A stretch of DNA of 64,000 nucleotides from Nematostella vectensis (GCF_932526225.1 NC_064041.1:496001-560000); one strand, 5' to 3'. Positions 1 through 62,653 are shown, numbered from the stretch's first letter. Numbers and translations are program-made. The notes: generated by a model from the sequence alone, not told the origin.

Positions 1-1556
1 GATATGGTCCCCCCGGAATTCAGGCTAACCCTACTCCCCAGGTACCGATGTACAGGGGGGTGAACCCTGCGATGGTTGTGTACCAACAGCAAGCCCAGGG
101 CGTCAGGAAACACTTACCATGGAACTAGAAACTCACCGTGCAACTAGATATTCAAACAGGCGTCACTAACCGTGGGACTAGAAATCGACAAGGAATAGCG
201 ATGACACGAAAACTGTACATAATTATCGTTTATGTAGTTAGGGGGGTTTGTAACATTGTTCGGTTTGGTTCGGTTCAATTTTCCTACAAGAATGAAAATT
301 ATCACGGAGGGAAGAATCATCTTGTGCAAAAAAATACAAAAGTATCACTTAAAAGATTGCTGTTTATGTTCACTTCGAAACAAATGACGCGGCATACCCT
401 CGCTGCTATGGTATTCCGTGATTTAGTTGTAAATAGAATTAACATGGCATGGAATAAATTTTGTTATGAAATAATTATGTGGTTCTGTCGTGTAAGTATC
501 AAAACAATGATACATAAAAATGTACAGCGGTACCTGTATTAATTGTTCGTGCCACGCCATTGACTGCGTGGCACAGGTTGACCGCATTATAAAAGTAACA
601 CATTTCCAAATAATCCCAAAAGCGAGCCGGCAAGCCTAGTTCCCTCAGCTAAAGGTGAAGCTGTAACGATATTCTTGATTTAGTCAGTCGTATCAAACCT
701 TTTTCTAGTTGGCTATTTCAAGATGTCAATACCTTATTTTCTTTCAGTCATTAATGAAAGTGAACAAATCTGGGCTTACCAGACCAATAAGGAGGGTTAA
801 AAAATAACCGGATCCCTTTCACCTCTAACACATTCATTTTGTCTCTTTTTCATCTTGTTTTGGGGAAATTTGCGTACGATAGGGTGATAGGTGTAAAAGA
901 CACGGGAATAACATGAGTGTCACCCAATTTTATTAGTCACGATCACAATTATCTGGTCACGTGATGTGTCGAAAAGCATCTAGCTGTATCTGCAGCGGGC
1001 TCAGCAGAACAACTTAGTCAGCGGTGCGCCAAGGAGGGCATCAGGGAACAGGTTCCCCACGTCTGAAAAAAAAAAAGAAACACTTCAAGCACCCCGCAAA
1101 TATCCCACCGGCATCACGCTAGCATCCCGCTTATATCTTGCTAACTAGATCCATTTTTAAGAATCAGTCGCGCACTGGCGCACAAAAGGTTGCGAGCTCT
1201 GGGTTGCGAGTCAATGTTGACTTGATGTTTCCGTTTCATAAAATCAAAATAAAATATGGTATTTGAGTCGGTACATCAAAAGCTCCACACCGTGTTGGAC
1301 TTAATTCTTGCCGAACATGATTGATTCATAAGTTTGTACCCAATTCAAACTTTCGGCACGGTAGAAGCGCGACGTATGAGCCCCCAGGCACATTTGGAAC
1401 TACTAATGAGCACACACCCCCGTCCTTTAGTTAAGACAGTTAGTGACACCCAATATAAATACAGATAATATACCATCTTCACGTCTATCGAAAGTAATTC
1501 GGCCGTCTGGCATTCAGCCTCAAGGAGCAATGGTTGATTATTCATGGTGTAATGAC
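1..1556. other. Left-edge stretch without a supported gene
   Basis: I see no convincing exon. Open frames such as the 134-codon one at 138-542 (+) have no recognisable domain and atypical composition. Two small things stand out. Three donor-like motifs lie in the minus orientation at about 113-185 (reported as a finding). A short hairpin lies at 549-574, where GTGCCACGC pairs with GCGTGGCAC across an 8-base loop. A TTTATT at 929-934 could be the AATAAA of the minus-strand sushi gene, but it is about 620 bases past the stop, so the link is weak. Confidence 0.4.
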
Positions 1557-3324
1557 TCACGTGTAGATCTTGCAGTTCGGCCAGGGTAGGGTGAGCGCCG
1601 CGGGTTGAGTGGACCATTTGCCGTCCAAGTCACTGCAGATGTAATCTGGAGCGGCCAGGAACTCGAAGTCGTAGTACAGATTGCACGATACCCTGCAGTG
1701 AACGTCTTTAGAGGAGTCGCGGCGCTCACACGCTATCTGGCCATGCGCGGGAGGAGGGTACTGCTTGCATTTCACGTCTGCAAAATAATATATGTTAGGT
1801 AAGTCTACTAAAGAAACAACTGAATCATAGGTAAAGTAGTACGGCTGGTTCTCACAAGTACACACAAGAGCAAGCGCAACACAAGCGAGAATCGGCGAGC
1901 GCAAGAAAATCTAGCAGTTGCGTTCTCTTTCGCATGTTCTTTTGCTTTAGAGAGAATCGGGAAATGACGTGCGTTGCGCTTGTGTCCATCGTACACTCCC
2001 ACGTACTCTCATGGACTTTGAATATGTTTAAATTAGACATTAGGCTGATCATCTGGTGGGAGCTTTCACCCTTTCGATCGCGTCAGAGATTTAAAGAGTA
2101 TTTCGGTCAACAGTTTTAACAAAAGTTGAAGCCGGGCCGTTCTTATTTTTGGAATATTTTAAAGATTCACAAACTCGCTTATTTTTTTAGGATTGTTATT
2201 CATTACTTTACGGTTTTGTTTAAATGATAATAATACAAAGGTATGGCTCAATCTCACCCCCCCCCCCCCCCCCCCCCTCTCCTGCGCACGAATACTTTAC
2301 GCTTTGGTGAACACGGCCTTTCGGCAACCTCGAGATCTAAAAAACCAGAACCGGACGAGAGAAAAGTATAACGAAACTCAAGACAGTCAACAGAAGATAT
2401 TCGCAAGGATCTCTCTCAAGAGGCCCCTGGCTAAGACGATGATTTGTTATGACGCAGAGCGTCTTTATGGGGGCATCGGGCATGTGGCGTATACAGTATA
2501 ACGATTATAACGCAACGATTATAGCGTAACTATTATACTCAAACAAGGCTACAGGCTACAATAGAATCCTACAATGGGCAATGGAAAACTGTGTCATAAA
2601 TATAACGTCATGCCACAGGCGAACCATGATAAGAATCCATCGAGAAATGAAATATAATTTGATGTTCTACCTTGACTGTTCCCTCAATAAAGTTACATTA
2701 CTACATGAGCGTTGTGTGTGGTTTTTAAGGGGAATTGTGGCGCAGAAAAGGGTTAAGTCCCTGGAAAGTTTTCTTCAATTCAAGGATAATGTAGTAATGT
2801 AAACTAGCTTTATTGAGGAAACAGTCAAGACGCAACTTCAAATTATATTTTATTTTCCCGATGGATTACGAACGACTGATTCTATCCTGGTTCGCCTGTG
2901 GTCATACAGCCAGCTCTTGCCTAACGACAACCTCGTAACTCGAACAGATAACAATCCCCGACGAGACTAACCTGGGTACCAGAGTCTCGAGCTTCGTTTG
3001 TTTACTATGCGCTGACTACGAGGAGCAAGTAAAGGGCGAATAGTAAACAAACGAAGCACGAGACTCTGGTACCCAGGGTACGACGAGACCGAAATACAAT
3101 GGAATGACTGGAATTACATCCCGTTATGACTGAGTGTCACTATTACGGACACCAAATTACGGCCCCGTGAGTGTACGCTTTTGCTGACTGTGTAATCATC
3201 TCAAGTCATTTGTAATCTATGAAGCCATAGAGCAGTGCTTACCTTTGTAAGGCACGGGGCTAGCCTTACTCGCACTCGCCAACACACCACAAGCCATCAC
3301 CAACAACGCAACTCTCAACAACAT
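1557..3324 (-). CDS. Small secreted single-sushi-domain protein (two exons)
   Basis: Exon 1 is 3243-3324 and exon 2 is 1557-1777. The donor reads CCTTACAAAG|GTAAGC and the acceptor TTTTGCAG|ACGTG, in phase 1, giving 303 bases and 100 residues. Residues 1-19 (MLLRVALLVMACGVLASAS) are a typical signal peptide. The mature part is one sushi/CCP module starting at VKCKQYPPPAHGQ, with the usual proline/glycine and G-K-W-S landmarks and a final P-N-C. It has six cysteines rather than the basic four, an arrangement I associate with CCP modules of selectin/SVEP1/SRPX type. The protein ends nine codons or fewer after the module, so it is a stand-alone domain probably released from the cell. Function and partner are unknown. 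It lies downstream of the collagen in the same orientation, about 2.6 kb from the collagen poly(A) signal. Gene structure is well supported; the role is not. Confidence 0.8.
2249..2277. repeat. Poly-C tract
   Basis: An uninterrupted run of nearly 30 C on the plus strand (G in the transcript) lies in the sushi gene intron. Its length is likely to vary and may be mis-assembled. Confidence 0.7.
2608..2905. mobile_element. Fold-back MITE, about 290 bp, with long inverted arms
   Basis: The left arm (about 2612-2704) and right arm (about 2791-2901) are near-perfect reverse complements. The outer ends read CCACAGGCGAACC and GGTTCGCCTGTGG; the inner ends contain CAATAAAG and CTTTATTG. About 85 bases separate the arms. 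TCAT flanks both ends (2608-2611 and 2902-2905) and may be a target duplication. There is no transposase, so this is a non-autonomous element inside the sushi gene intron. Confidence 0.75.
2959..3089. mobile_element. 113-bp MITE with 9-bp target duplication
   Basis: The element spans 2968-3080. Terminal inverted repeats of about 40 bp contain CCTGGGTACCAGAGTCTCG at the left and its reverse complement at the right. The 9-bp direct repeat CGACGAGAC flanks it exactly at 2959-2967 and 3081-3089. A 9-bp duplication is typical of Mutator-like transposases, so I infer a MULE-derived MITE. It lies 160 bp from exon 1 of the sushi gene. Confidence 0.85.
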
Positions 3325-5910
3325 GATTTCAAGCGAATTGCTAGAGACGCAACCTTCGTGTAATCACACTGCTTACGCGGCTACAGGATCCCTTAAAACG
3401 GAAATTCAAAACAAATAAACATTAATAACTATACCACACAGACTTAACACACTCGTCTAATAATTACCCAGCAGTTGAAGTCCTATTAAACCTTCAATGA
3501 AGCAGTCAAAGTCAATCTGTGGAGTTGAATTCAGTTAGCATCAAGCTCCCCTCGATGTTAATTCTTTGTGTCGTATTTTGTAGTTCGAGTAGAACGTGCG
3601 CTAGTCGTGTGGGGGATTGAAATTGATACCTTAAAATGTTAACTGTTTCCGCTCGTCGTTTGTCGTATTTTGTTTAGTGGTCTTATCTTACCCGACGTCT
3701 ACGTACGCAGCTGTTCAGCTGTGTCATTTCAAAGGATCAACCTCATATGGCTCTGTTGGCTAAAAGATCTATTGCTTTACAACTTTTTTTTCCCTCAGAG
3801 CTTATCTTGTCATTGTGGGTTAAATGCAGGTGAAATATTATATGGACGAAATCAGATGCACAATAACTTCAACCACCAGCAGTTCAAAGAAGCTAGTCTA
3901 GACCCAGGCGTATTGACCGGGCTCTTTGTGGTTGGTAAGAGTTGTGACGTCACAACCGCCTCGTGGTAAGCTCAAGAAGGCCAAACGCTATTTTATAATT
4001 GCAAAGCATCAATTCTATCGCCAAATCCGAATAAGCTCAATCGAATCTAGTTATTAAGGTATCACTTTCATCATGCTTGGTTATCATAAGTCTTCTTGCA
4101 AGTAGAGACGAAGATACTCGATATAACAAAGATGAACGTTTGGTCCAGGCAAAATGACAGTAAAATGTATGGGAAATATGTATAGCGGGATTTCGTGCAA
4201 CTGGCAAAAATTTGACCCTGAATTGTCCTAGCTATTGCAAAAGCTGAACAAATATAATTACATGTTAAGCTTACCAGGCTCGGAAGTCAGTGAAGTAATA
4301 TGTAGTTGAAAGTCGGTAGCATCTATTGCTGTATTTATACTCGAGTGAACTTGTGATTGAGATATGAATAACAAAAAAGATCTAGAACCAAAGCACATTT
4401 CAAACATGAAAACAATGGAAAGCATGCAACGTATTGCCAAGGGTCTCTACCAAAGGACTTAATTAAAATCAACACGAAAAGAATATTAAGATGCGATGTA
4501 TTGAAAATATGAAAACATAGTTGATGAAAATTAAATGAACTGTAAAACCTTGGAAAAGGGTCAGGGGATTGGCGACATTCGAAGCTGAAGCTGTCTCCCT
4601 CTGAGACTTCTTTCGCAAATAAAAAACATATTAAGTAAAAAGATGGATGACAATAGAAAATTTTCCTCGCTAGATGAAAAGCACGCCGATGCTGAGATAG
4701 CAGCAAAATATGGATTTGTTTGTGTGTTGAATTCTAAGATGCAGAATCAAATTGAATTCATGATCCCAACCTTAAATATTATTGCTATTGATCATTTGTG
4801 CAATTCTCTTCCTAATAATTCATTAGGTATCATGTATATCTTTTTTATACATTAACATTTTCAAAACATCGTCAAAACATTTTAAAGCCTTAATTTCCTC
4901 CAAAACTAAGAACGGCCCAGTCTCTACGTTCTTATAAAGAAAGAATGTATATTTTTTTGTCAATATCTGCGCGGTTTAAATCTGCCGAAATTTGTACTGT
5001 GCTGTGTTTCGGGATGGCGTCTGTTTTGGATTAGATCACAAGACTTGTCTTGCTATTGTCCAATCACACCCAAGATAGCGCCCAGTAAATTTTACCCATC
5101 GTGCCACGCAGGCTTGTCGCCACAGTGCGTTTTTATAGCCAATATGCAATATGGCATTTGTAATAAGCCCGCGTACACTAGCAGTATTTGTCTCGTGTCA
5201 AGAACTGTGATTTAACTAGTGCGATTTTGGGGCAACAGATTTTAAATGTTTTGCAAGGAAACTCGAGCATGCTCGTAACATTAATGCAAATTGATGCAAT
5301 TTTTTAATGGACAATAAATTAAAACTAAAATTATCCGTGTTATGTTTCGAGCAAATTAGCGAGGAACAATGCAATAACATGAACATTATGCTGTCCCAAA
5401 AGATTTCCAATGATTTGCTGCTATTTCAAAATATCGTCTCGTCGCCAAGTTCGAAGTAGGGTGCGATAAAAACCGCCGAAAACCTAGCAACTCGTCTCGC
5501 GCACCAAGAATGAGTGTAGACGAGCCTTTTTACGCTCCTGCGAGAGAGTTGTGTAGCAAGCGCAAGCATACCAAGACCCAGAAGATGCTCGTTTAATATC
5601 ATTTTGTCGAACAAACTTTCTGAACAAATATAGTTAATATCTATATTTTATTTATTCACAATTACTGAAACACCTTTTCGAACGACTAATTAAAATACGC
5701 ACAACCATATCGGTAAAACTAACGCTAGCCCTAAAATTTAAAGTTTGTTTTGCTCAGAAATGTTTTTTTGATTTTATCAAACTTCCCGCCAAAACTATAT
5801 GCGTCGGGCGCGCGCTTGGCGTTGATCGAAAATGGCGGGAAAATAAGCGACAAATGGAATGGATAAAAATCTTTAACGGCGCCAACACTGTACACTTTAA
5901 TACAGGACCG
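3325..5910. other. Intergenic region between sushi gene 5' end and collagen 3' end
   Basis: About 2.6 kb with no open frame that looks coding. It must contain the sushi gene promoter (minus strand, to the right of 3324), but I could not pick out a TATA box. The sequence is AT-rich with no tandem array, unlike the collagen introns. Confidence 0.5.
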
Positions 5911-5916
5911 TTTATT
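5911..5916 (-). terminator. Collagen poly(A) signal AATAAA
   Basis: Reads TTTATT on the plus strand, i.e. AATAAA in the transcript, 125 bases past the collagen stop at 6041-6043. It is the first canonical hexamer after the stop. Confidence 0.7.
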
Positions 5917-6040
5917 ATAATAGCTGACAGTGAAGGGATCCATTTGCATATATATCTATAATTATATAAGAAAGGGGCGTCGGAAACTAAACGAGGAATT
6001 AAAATAATTTTAATGAGAGTGAGTCTCTATCTCGGTGAAA

Positions 6041-56452
<50,412 letters not shown>

Positions 56453-57556
56453 AGTTCCTCTATTGTAGCTATACGAGGCGTAGAGCCAAACCAGTCTTAC
56501 CAAGAAGCCATGTTTGGCTTTGATTTCGGCCCAGCTACAACCCGCCGGAATCCCGAGAGCTGCAATTATATCCGTGAGGTCCGACTTGAGCAGCACACAG
56601 GACTCACTGTATTGAATTTTTGTGACCGATATGAAGGCGCACGGTGATTGGCCAGAATCACAAAAGGGTAGCGCGCGACGTGGTCACCCCGTACAGAAGG
56701 TGCTATCACACGAAAACACCACATTGCTTTTTCTACTAACTTGCAAAGTGTGCTGTTAGAGGACGATGACAATAAAACACGTTTGCTTGTCTTAAAAAGG
56801 GATCAAAATTGCGCAGCATTTCGTGCGGAATTGTCGGAAATAGTCCAAAGGAAGGACTAGGATAACTTGAAGCATGTCTCCTTTTTTAGAGTTAGTTGGG
56901 TTCTACTGTATTACCACTATCCATAAGACCCGTCAGAGTTCGAGTTAGCGGGGTTCTATCGTATTACCACTATCCATGAGACTCGTCAGAGATCGGGTTA
57001 GCGGGGTTCTACTGTATTACCACTATCCATAAGACCCGTCAGAGATCGGGTTAGCGGGGTTCTACTGTCATTACCACTATCCATAAGACCCGTCAGAGTT
57101 CGGTTTAGCGGGGTTCTACTGTCATTACCACTATCCATAAGACCCGTCAGAGTTCGGGTAAGCGGGGTTCTACTGTCATTACCACTATCCATAAGACCCG
57201 TCAGAGTTCGGTTTAGCGGGGTTCTACTGTCATTACCACTATCTATAAGACCCGTCAGAGTTCGAGTTAGCGAGGTTCTACTGTATTACCACTATCCATA
57301 AGACCCGTCAGAGTTCGGGTTAGCGAGGTTCTACTGTATTATCACTATCCATAAGACCCGTCAGAGGGTTTCACTGCTATTTGAGATTTTTTTTCTAGCG
57401 CTATTGACTTTCGTGAATTTGAACACTTTTACTGTCCATCGAGGACCTTTCCCGACTGTTGGGCATATAGCCACTGCGTAAAATAAAAACACGCAACGTT
57501 TCCCTTATCACTACGGCTTACTTCTTTCCCGCCAAAACACACAGCAGCCAATCAAA
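56453..57556. promoter_or_regulatory. Divergent intergenic region (shared promoter candidate)
   Basis: 1.1 kb between two start codons pointing away from each other. It must contain both promoters, but no TATA box or clear motif was found. A minisatellite takes up its centre. Confidence 0.5.
56890..57366. repeat. 52/53-bp minisatellite between divergent genes
   Basis: About nine units containing GGGGTTCTACTGTATTACCA and CATAAGACCCGTCAGAG; TATTACC and CATTACC variants account for the 52/53 length. Confidence 0.95.
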
Positions 57557-60500
57557 ATGCAGAATTCCCGTACACCGCGGGCGACAAAAATTCACTGTCA
57601 AGCGGTGTTGAAAACCGAACACAAAATGCCGCCGGCAAGAGCTTCAAAACGCCTCAGATCAAAGGAGAAACCGCCTGAGAAAACCCCCAAATGCGATTCA
57701 AAACCTTCTCCGAGGGAACTGCGAAAGAAAAGCTTCGTAGTTCAAAAGCGAGCTCTGGAGTCAACAAAGAAAGACGAGTGTGTCGTTGATAAGTCCATCC
57801 CAAATGAAAGGAAGTCCGTAGGCAAGACCTCAGACCCAACGACTGATAAAACTGAACACAAATACGTACCTCCATTCTCTAAAATTGATCGTAAAGACAA
57901 GTCGGAGGACGCAACACGTTCCGGGAAATCACCAAGATTAAGTAAAAGGCAGAGGGATAATTTCTTCTTGGAAACTGAGGAGAAATCCACGGTCGACCGC
58001 TGGGCGACTGTAGAACCCGACGAAACTTCTCAGCGAGATCCCGGAAGCAAAAAGGGTGTGAGTGAGGAGATCGGTCAAGCAATACGGGAAAAGAGCCGTG
58101 TAAAGCCGAAGCTCCAGGTATTGTTTTGTTATTGGTATCTCCTGGTGCGAGAGGGAGACTCGCTCCCTCTACTCGCTATGGTTTACGTCATGAACCCACG
58201 TGACCAGTTATCATTTATGGCAAGCGCTTGAGCGATATGAATGAAATATGGCCTTTACAAGATAACGCTCTAGTCCAGTTTGTAAACAATCAAGAGAACA
58301 GAGTAAATGTTCTGTGACCAAACATGTTAAACATGTTTTAACTTTGAAATCTGGTGGAGGGGGAGGGGGAGGTGGGGCTCAAACAAATATCATACTGCAT
58401 ACAAGGGGGGGGGGGGGTCATGCAAATATCATACTGCATACGAGTGGAGGGGTCATGCAAATATAATACTGTATATGACGGGGGGGGGGGGGTCATGCAA
58501 ATATATTACTGTATATGACGGGGGGGGGTCATAGAAATATCATACTGCATATGAGGGGGGGGGGGCTCAAACAAATATCATACTGTATACGAGGGGGGGG
58601 GGTCATGCAAATGTAATACTGTATATGACGGGGGGGGGGTCATGCAAATATATTACTGTATATGACGGGGGGGGTCATGCAAATATAATACTGTATATGA
58701 TGGGGGAGGGGTCATGCAAATATAATACTGTATATGACGGGGGGTCATGCAAATATATTACTGTATATGACGGTCATGCAAATATAATACTGTATATGAT
58801 GGGGGGGGGGGGTCATGCAAAAGTACTACATATATCTCCAATTGAGTCCTTTTGTAAAGAATGCAGGACTTGGAGTCGCTCTTGTAGTAAAATTCAAAGG
58901 GTTTTTTTCATGGGTAAGCATCCCCAATATCCGCAATAGATGCAATTTTCATCTCCCCTAGAATACAAGAATAACATCATCATTTTCTCTTGGGGGAGCG
59001 CCCCAAGCCCCATTTTATGTTTATATGCTGTGTGATCAAACCTTTTTGTTAAAGAATACTCTCAAGCACTCCGATATACGTGCCTTTTAGATAGATGTCA
59101 CCTTTGAATGAATGATTTGATACATAATTTTTCCCCGAAAGAAAATACAAGGATGCCAAAATTTCTACAAACTGCCCCTACCTGAAGAAAAGAAATGGTC
59201 CCTAACATAAATTTAGGATCTTTCAATAAAAAGGTGAAAAATTCAAAATATGATGTATATTTAGACAATAACATTAATATATATTTTATTTTTGTTATTA
59301 GAATCCTGATGTAACAAAAAGCATGCAAAATGCCATTTCAAAAGGCACCGAAGACAATCACATCTTACCTGATAAACCCCTTAATGTACTGGAAATTGAG
59401 CCAGACTTGATTGCTGATGTGAGACTGTGCATGGATACCATCTTAAGTCTATTGGATGCCAAAGCATTTGCTGAGAACATCTCCCACGGTGAGTGGGTGC
59501 TTATTTATCACCCTTGAGGGGAGGGCAGAAGGAAGATATTGGGTGAGGAGTGGTAGTTTTTTCTTGGCTAGAATATCATCTTATTCTAGAAACTATTTGT
59601 AAAACCGAAATATACCATGAAAAGACCATGATATTTCAATGAAAATTTGTAACAACAAATGAGATGAAAACTTGCTTTCTCCAAATTAACACTATAGCAG
59701 GATCATGAGAAACTGGATAAACATTGCACAGCATCTAAACAAGTAAATTTTGTATACCAAAATTAAATGAAATCATTATTTTTGATGCAGCTTCCCAAGA
59801 GACAGAATCTTCAATTGGGAAGTTGAAGGATTTTCAAATCTCTGTCGAGAAAGCTGAAGGTATGCTGATAGAGCTGCCTCATTCACCATGCTTAGATGAA
59901 GAAGAAGCAAGCAAGACTCCTCTCAACCCAGGGGGTTTGTCTCTATTTCCTCAACATTTGCTTAAAGAACATGCAAAATCAGGAAACTCTAAGTCTAAGA
60001 TATGCCTTAGTGCAGTTGAAGATGACCAGTTGCTGGGTGTCATTCCTTGTGCGGAAGAATTCAAAGGAGAGCCACAAGAACAAGGTCATCAGATGGATGG
60101 ATGTGCTACACAAGATGGCAAACATGTATCACATGGTGGAGAAGAAAATGATTTCATGCCACAAGCAGGTATTGAGAACTGTGAGGAAGGAAAGCCTCTC
60201 ATACAAAAAGGTCACAAGATGGAGTCCTCTAATGGATATGATAGTGTACAAGCAGAAGATACAAACCTTGTGCAATGTGCAATTGACATGGAACAACAAA
60301 TAAAAATTGATGAAAGCAAGGGGAAGCATGAGATGGCTGAACCAGGAAGTGCACTCACACCAGAAGGCCGTATCTCCACCAAACATGCAGGCACTGGAGT
60401 GGACTGTTCAGATCAGGAGAAAAAACAGGTAGTCATATCAGGAAACATGCTAGGCTTCAGTAAGCCAGAAGACAAGATGACTCTATTTGAATCAATCCAA

Positions 60501-62175
60501 AGAAGCTTGAAAAATGACATCCAGAAGCGAAGAAGCCATCAGAGTGAAGGAGATAGCCACTCAAGCCACCTGCTAAAAGGGGCAGCAAACAAAATAGAAG
60601 GTTCATCAACATTTTGTGATAAATGCGATGGACAAGGTACAGAGGGTGGCCATGGACTATTGAATAAAACCAGTAAGATTCAGAAGCCTGCCAATGATGT
60701 CACATTAGGTTTAGCCAAGGAGAGCAGGACACCTATAAGACATCCGCCAGATAAAGATGATGACCACGATGACAGAAATGTGGTACCCAGAGACATGGAG
60801 ATGGAAGATTTAGAGTATTTCATGGACTGTACAGATTCTCAGCTTGTTGATGTGGAAACAATTGATTACTCTTGTTATGCTGTTGCCAATAGTTTTGGGT
60901 ATGTAAGGCCTTGCATACAGTACCTGCCTATCAACATAAGCCTAACATCTTACTGGCTACTATTACCATTCAAACTTGCTTGCTTGCATAGTTGCCTGTC
61001 TAGCACCCTAATTAGGCAAATACTAATATTTTCTAGGGTGACTGATTCTACCCAAACAAGTAAATGTGAAGCATTTGATGCAGAACTAATAGATGGAACA
61101 GAACAGATGACTGCATTAAAGCAGGAGCTTTCCTCTCTCAGGTAGTACACACACTGTCATTGCATCATCATGCAATTATTTCACTGCAAAAAATATATAC
61201 AGCTATATATTCTATGTAGATGACCTAGGTAAAAAAAACATGCTCACTTATTTTTATTTTACATGCCTTACAGTAACAGATTTTTTTTTCTCTCACCATT
61301 TTCAAACTTTTTGTTTATATGGTTGAAAATGTTGGGCATGAGTACATTGCCAATTGACATCTAAATAATCCTGGATGAGTGTGCACCTAACAGCCGAATT
61401 TCCAAGTAACAAAATATGTCTAAACACCCTAAGGGTTGAAACAATTGCACTGTTAATATATTAAAATATGTCTAAACACCCTAAGGGTTGAAACAATTGC
61501 ACTGTTATTACTAACATACATCATATCTAAAGTATCCTACGCAAAGCCGCTGTTCGTGAATAATATCCTTTATATTTTTTACAAGTCAGCGGCTACATGT
61601 CGGCTATATCTAAGGCTATACCCTAAAGCTAGGTATTATTAGGAAAACTATCCTAGTATGATTTTTGGACATGGCCTGCTTGAAGTTCTAATGAATTCTT
61701 TCTTAATTTCTCAACTGACAATAAGCGATGTTGTAGTCTTTTCAAGACTGCCATCATTGTGCCAACTTACCACTTACTGCCAGAATTATCTGTAGTCTGT
61801 TTATATTGAAATGTAATTGATATTTTTATTGTTTGCACTGCCAAAAAACATTTTCCAAGTTTGCTGCAGAATGCCCTGGTACATAATTTTTACACTCACT
61901 AATGGACATTTCTTGATATACTGTTGTAATTTTCCTTATCTGAATATAAAGGAAGAGGATAAAAGCAGCAAAAGGATGGTAGGATGTGTCTGACCTGCAC
62001 GGATACCTGGAGCCAATATGTGCATATTTTTTATTTATAAATATTGTAAACATGAATCTTACTTTCTGTTTGCCGTTTTAGGAACTATGTGATGTCTGCC
62101 TGGAGAGGATTTCAAATAATGAAGCGGAACAACAAAGTACATGGACTCTGCAAGCCACAACTACCACAGCTCTGA
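57557..62175 (+). CDS. Uncharacterised protein, five exons, 684 residues
   Basis: Exons: 57557-58117, 59302-59488, 59791-60898, 61037-61141, 62082-62175 (stop TGA 62173-62175). Lengths 561, 187, 1108, 105 and 94 sum to 2055 with consistent phases 0, 1, 2, 2 and canonical borders. I do not recognise the family. The N-terminal 187 residues are Lys/Arg/Ser-rich and look disordered (for instance RASKRLRSKEKPPEKTPK), as in nuclear proteins. Exon 2 encodes a likely helix, IEPDLIADVRLCMDTILSLL. Exon 3 is acidic and low in structure, with C-D-K-C-D near FCDKCDGQG. The end (ELIDGTEQMTALKQELSSLR then NYVMSAWRGF) suggests a short coiled coil. A nuclear or chromatin/DNA-related role is only a guess. Transcribed away from the collagen and towards SEC22. 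Confidence 0.75.
58365..58815. repeat. G-rich tandem repeat with ATGCAAAT, intron 1 of plus gene
   Basis: About twelve irregular units with a run of 5-13 G followed by TCATGCAAATATAATACTG. Each carries the octamer-like ATGCAAAT and a G-run whose length varies. Confidence 0.9.
61410..61510. repeat. 53-bp tandem duplication, intron 4 of plus gene
   Basis: AAAATATGTCTAAACACCCT and the following AAGGGTTGAAACAATTGCAC occur twice, 53 bp apart. Confidence 0.9.
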
Positions 62176-62369
62176 TCACCACTAGGTGTCCTTGTTAACC
62201 AGTCTAGCCCTGGATGGTCTCCCATAAGCAACGACGTTTTGTCAAAAAAGGGAACTGTATACATAGCTAGCAAACAGTATAGGTTTTGAATGCAAATGAA
62301 CTTGCAGAACATTAAAAACTTAAAAATGGTTTTGGCAAGCAAAAAAATCTGCTATACCCAATTCTATGC

Positions 62370-62383
62370 CCCCCCCCCCCCCC
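62370..62383. repeat. Poly-C tract in 3' UTR
   Basis: A run of about 14 C followed by A7 in the probable 3' UTR of the plus-strand gene. Confidence 0.6.
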
Positions 62384-62552
62384 AAAAAAAAGGTAGTATC
62401 TTATGTAATCTGTCCATTTCCAAGAGAAAAAGAAGTATTAGCTATCTGTTGTGTTTTAATAGTTAAAGATATTATATCATTGAAATGTTGGGTTTTGACA
62501 GTTTTTATGAAATTGTAGTTGAGAAGATGTGCAGTACTTGTTGGCAAAAGTG

Positions 62553-62558
62553 AATAAA
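62553..62558 (+). terminator. AATAAA of the plus-strand gene
   Basis: First canonical poly(A) hexamer after the TGA at 62173; gives a 3' UTR of about 400 bases. Confidence 0.65.
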
Positions 62559-62647
62559 ACAAACTTCTAGTCAAAGCTGAAATTGGTTACAGTATGTTAT
62601 AATAACATATAGATAAATTGATGGCACAATTTCATCTGAAAAATCTC

Positions 62648-62653
62648 TTTATT
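62648..62653 (-). terminator. AATAAA of SEC22B
   Basis: TTTATT on plus, about 290 bases past the SEC22B stop. The two convergent hexamers lie within 100 bp of each other. Confidence 0.6.

Noticed and set aside
5731-5949. 72-codon minus frame next to the collagen 3' end
   Set aside because: Falls in the 3' UTR and beyond; no domain or splice support.
57998-58231. Extension of plus-gene exon 1 past 58117
   Set aside because: The CTCCAG|GTATTG donor fits phase 0 with the next exon; beyond it the composition changes to hydrophobic and ends in a stop.
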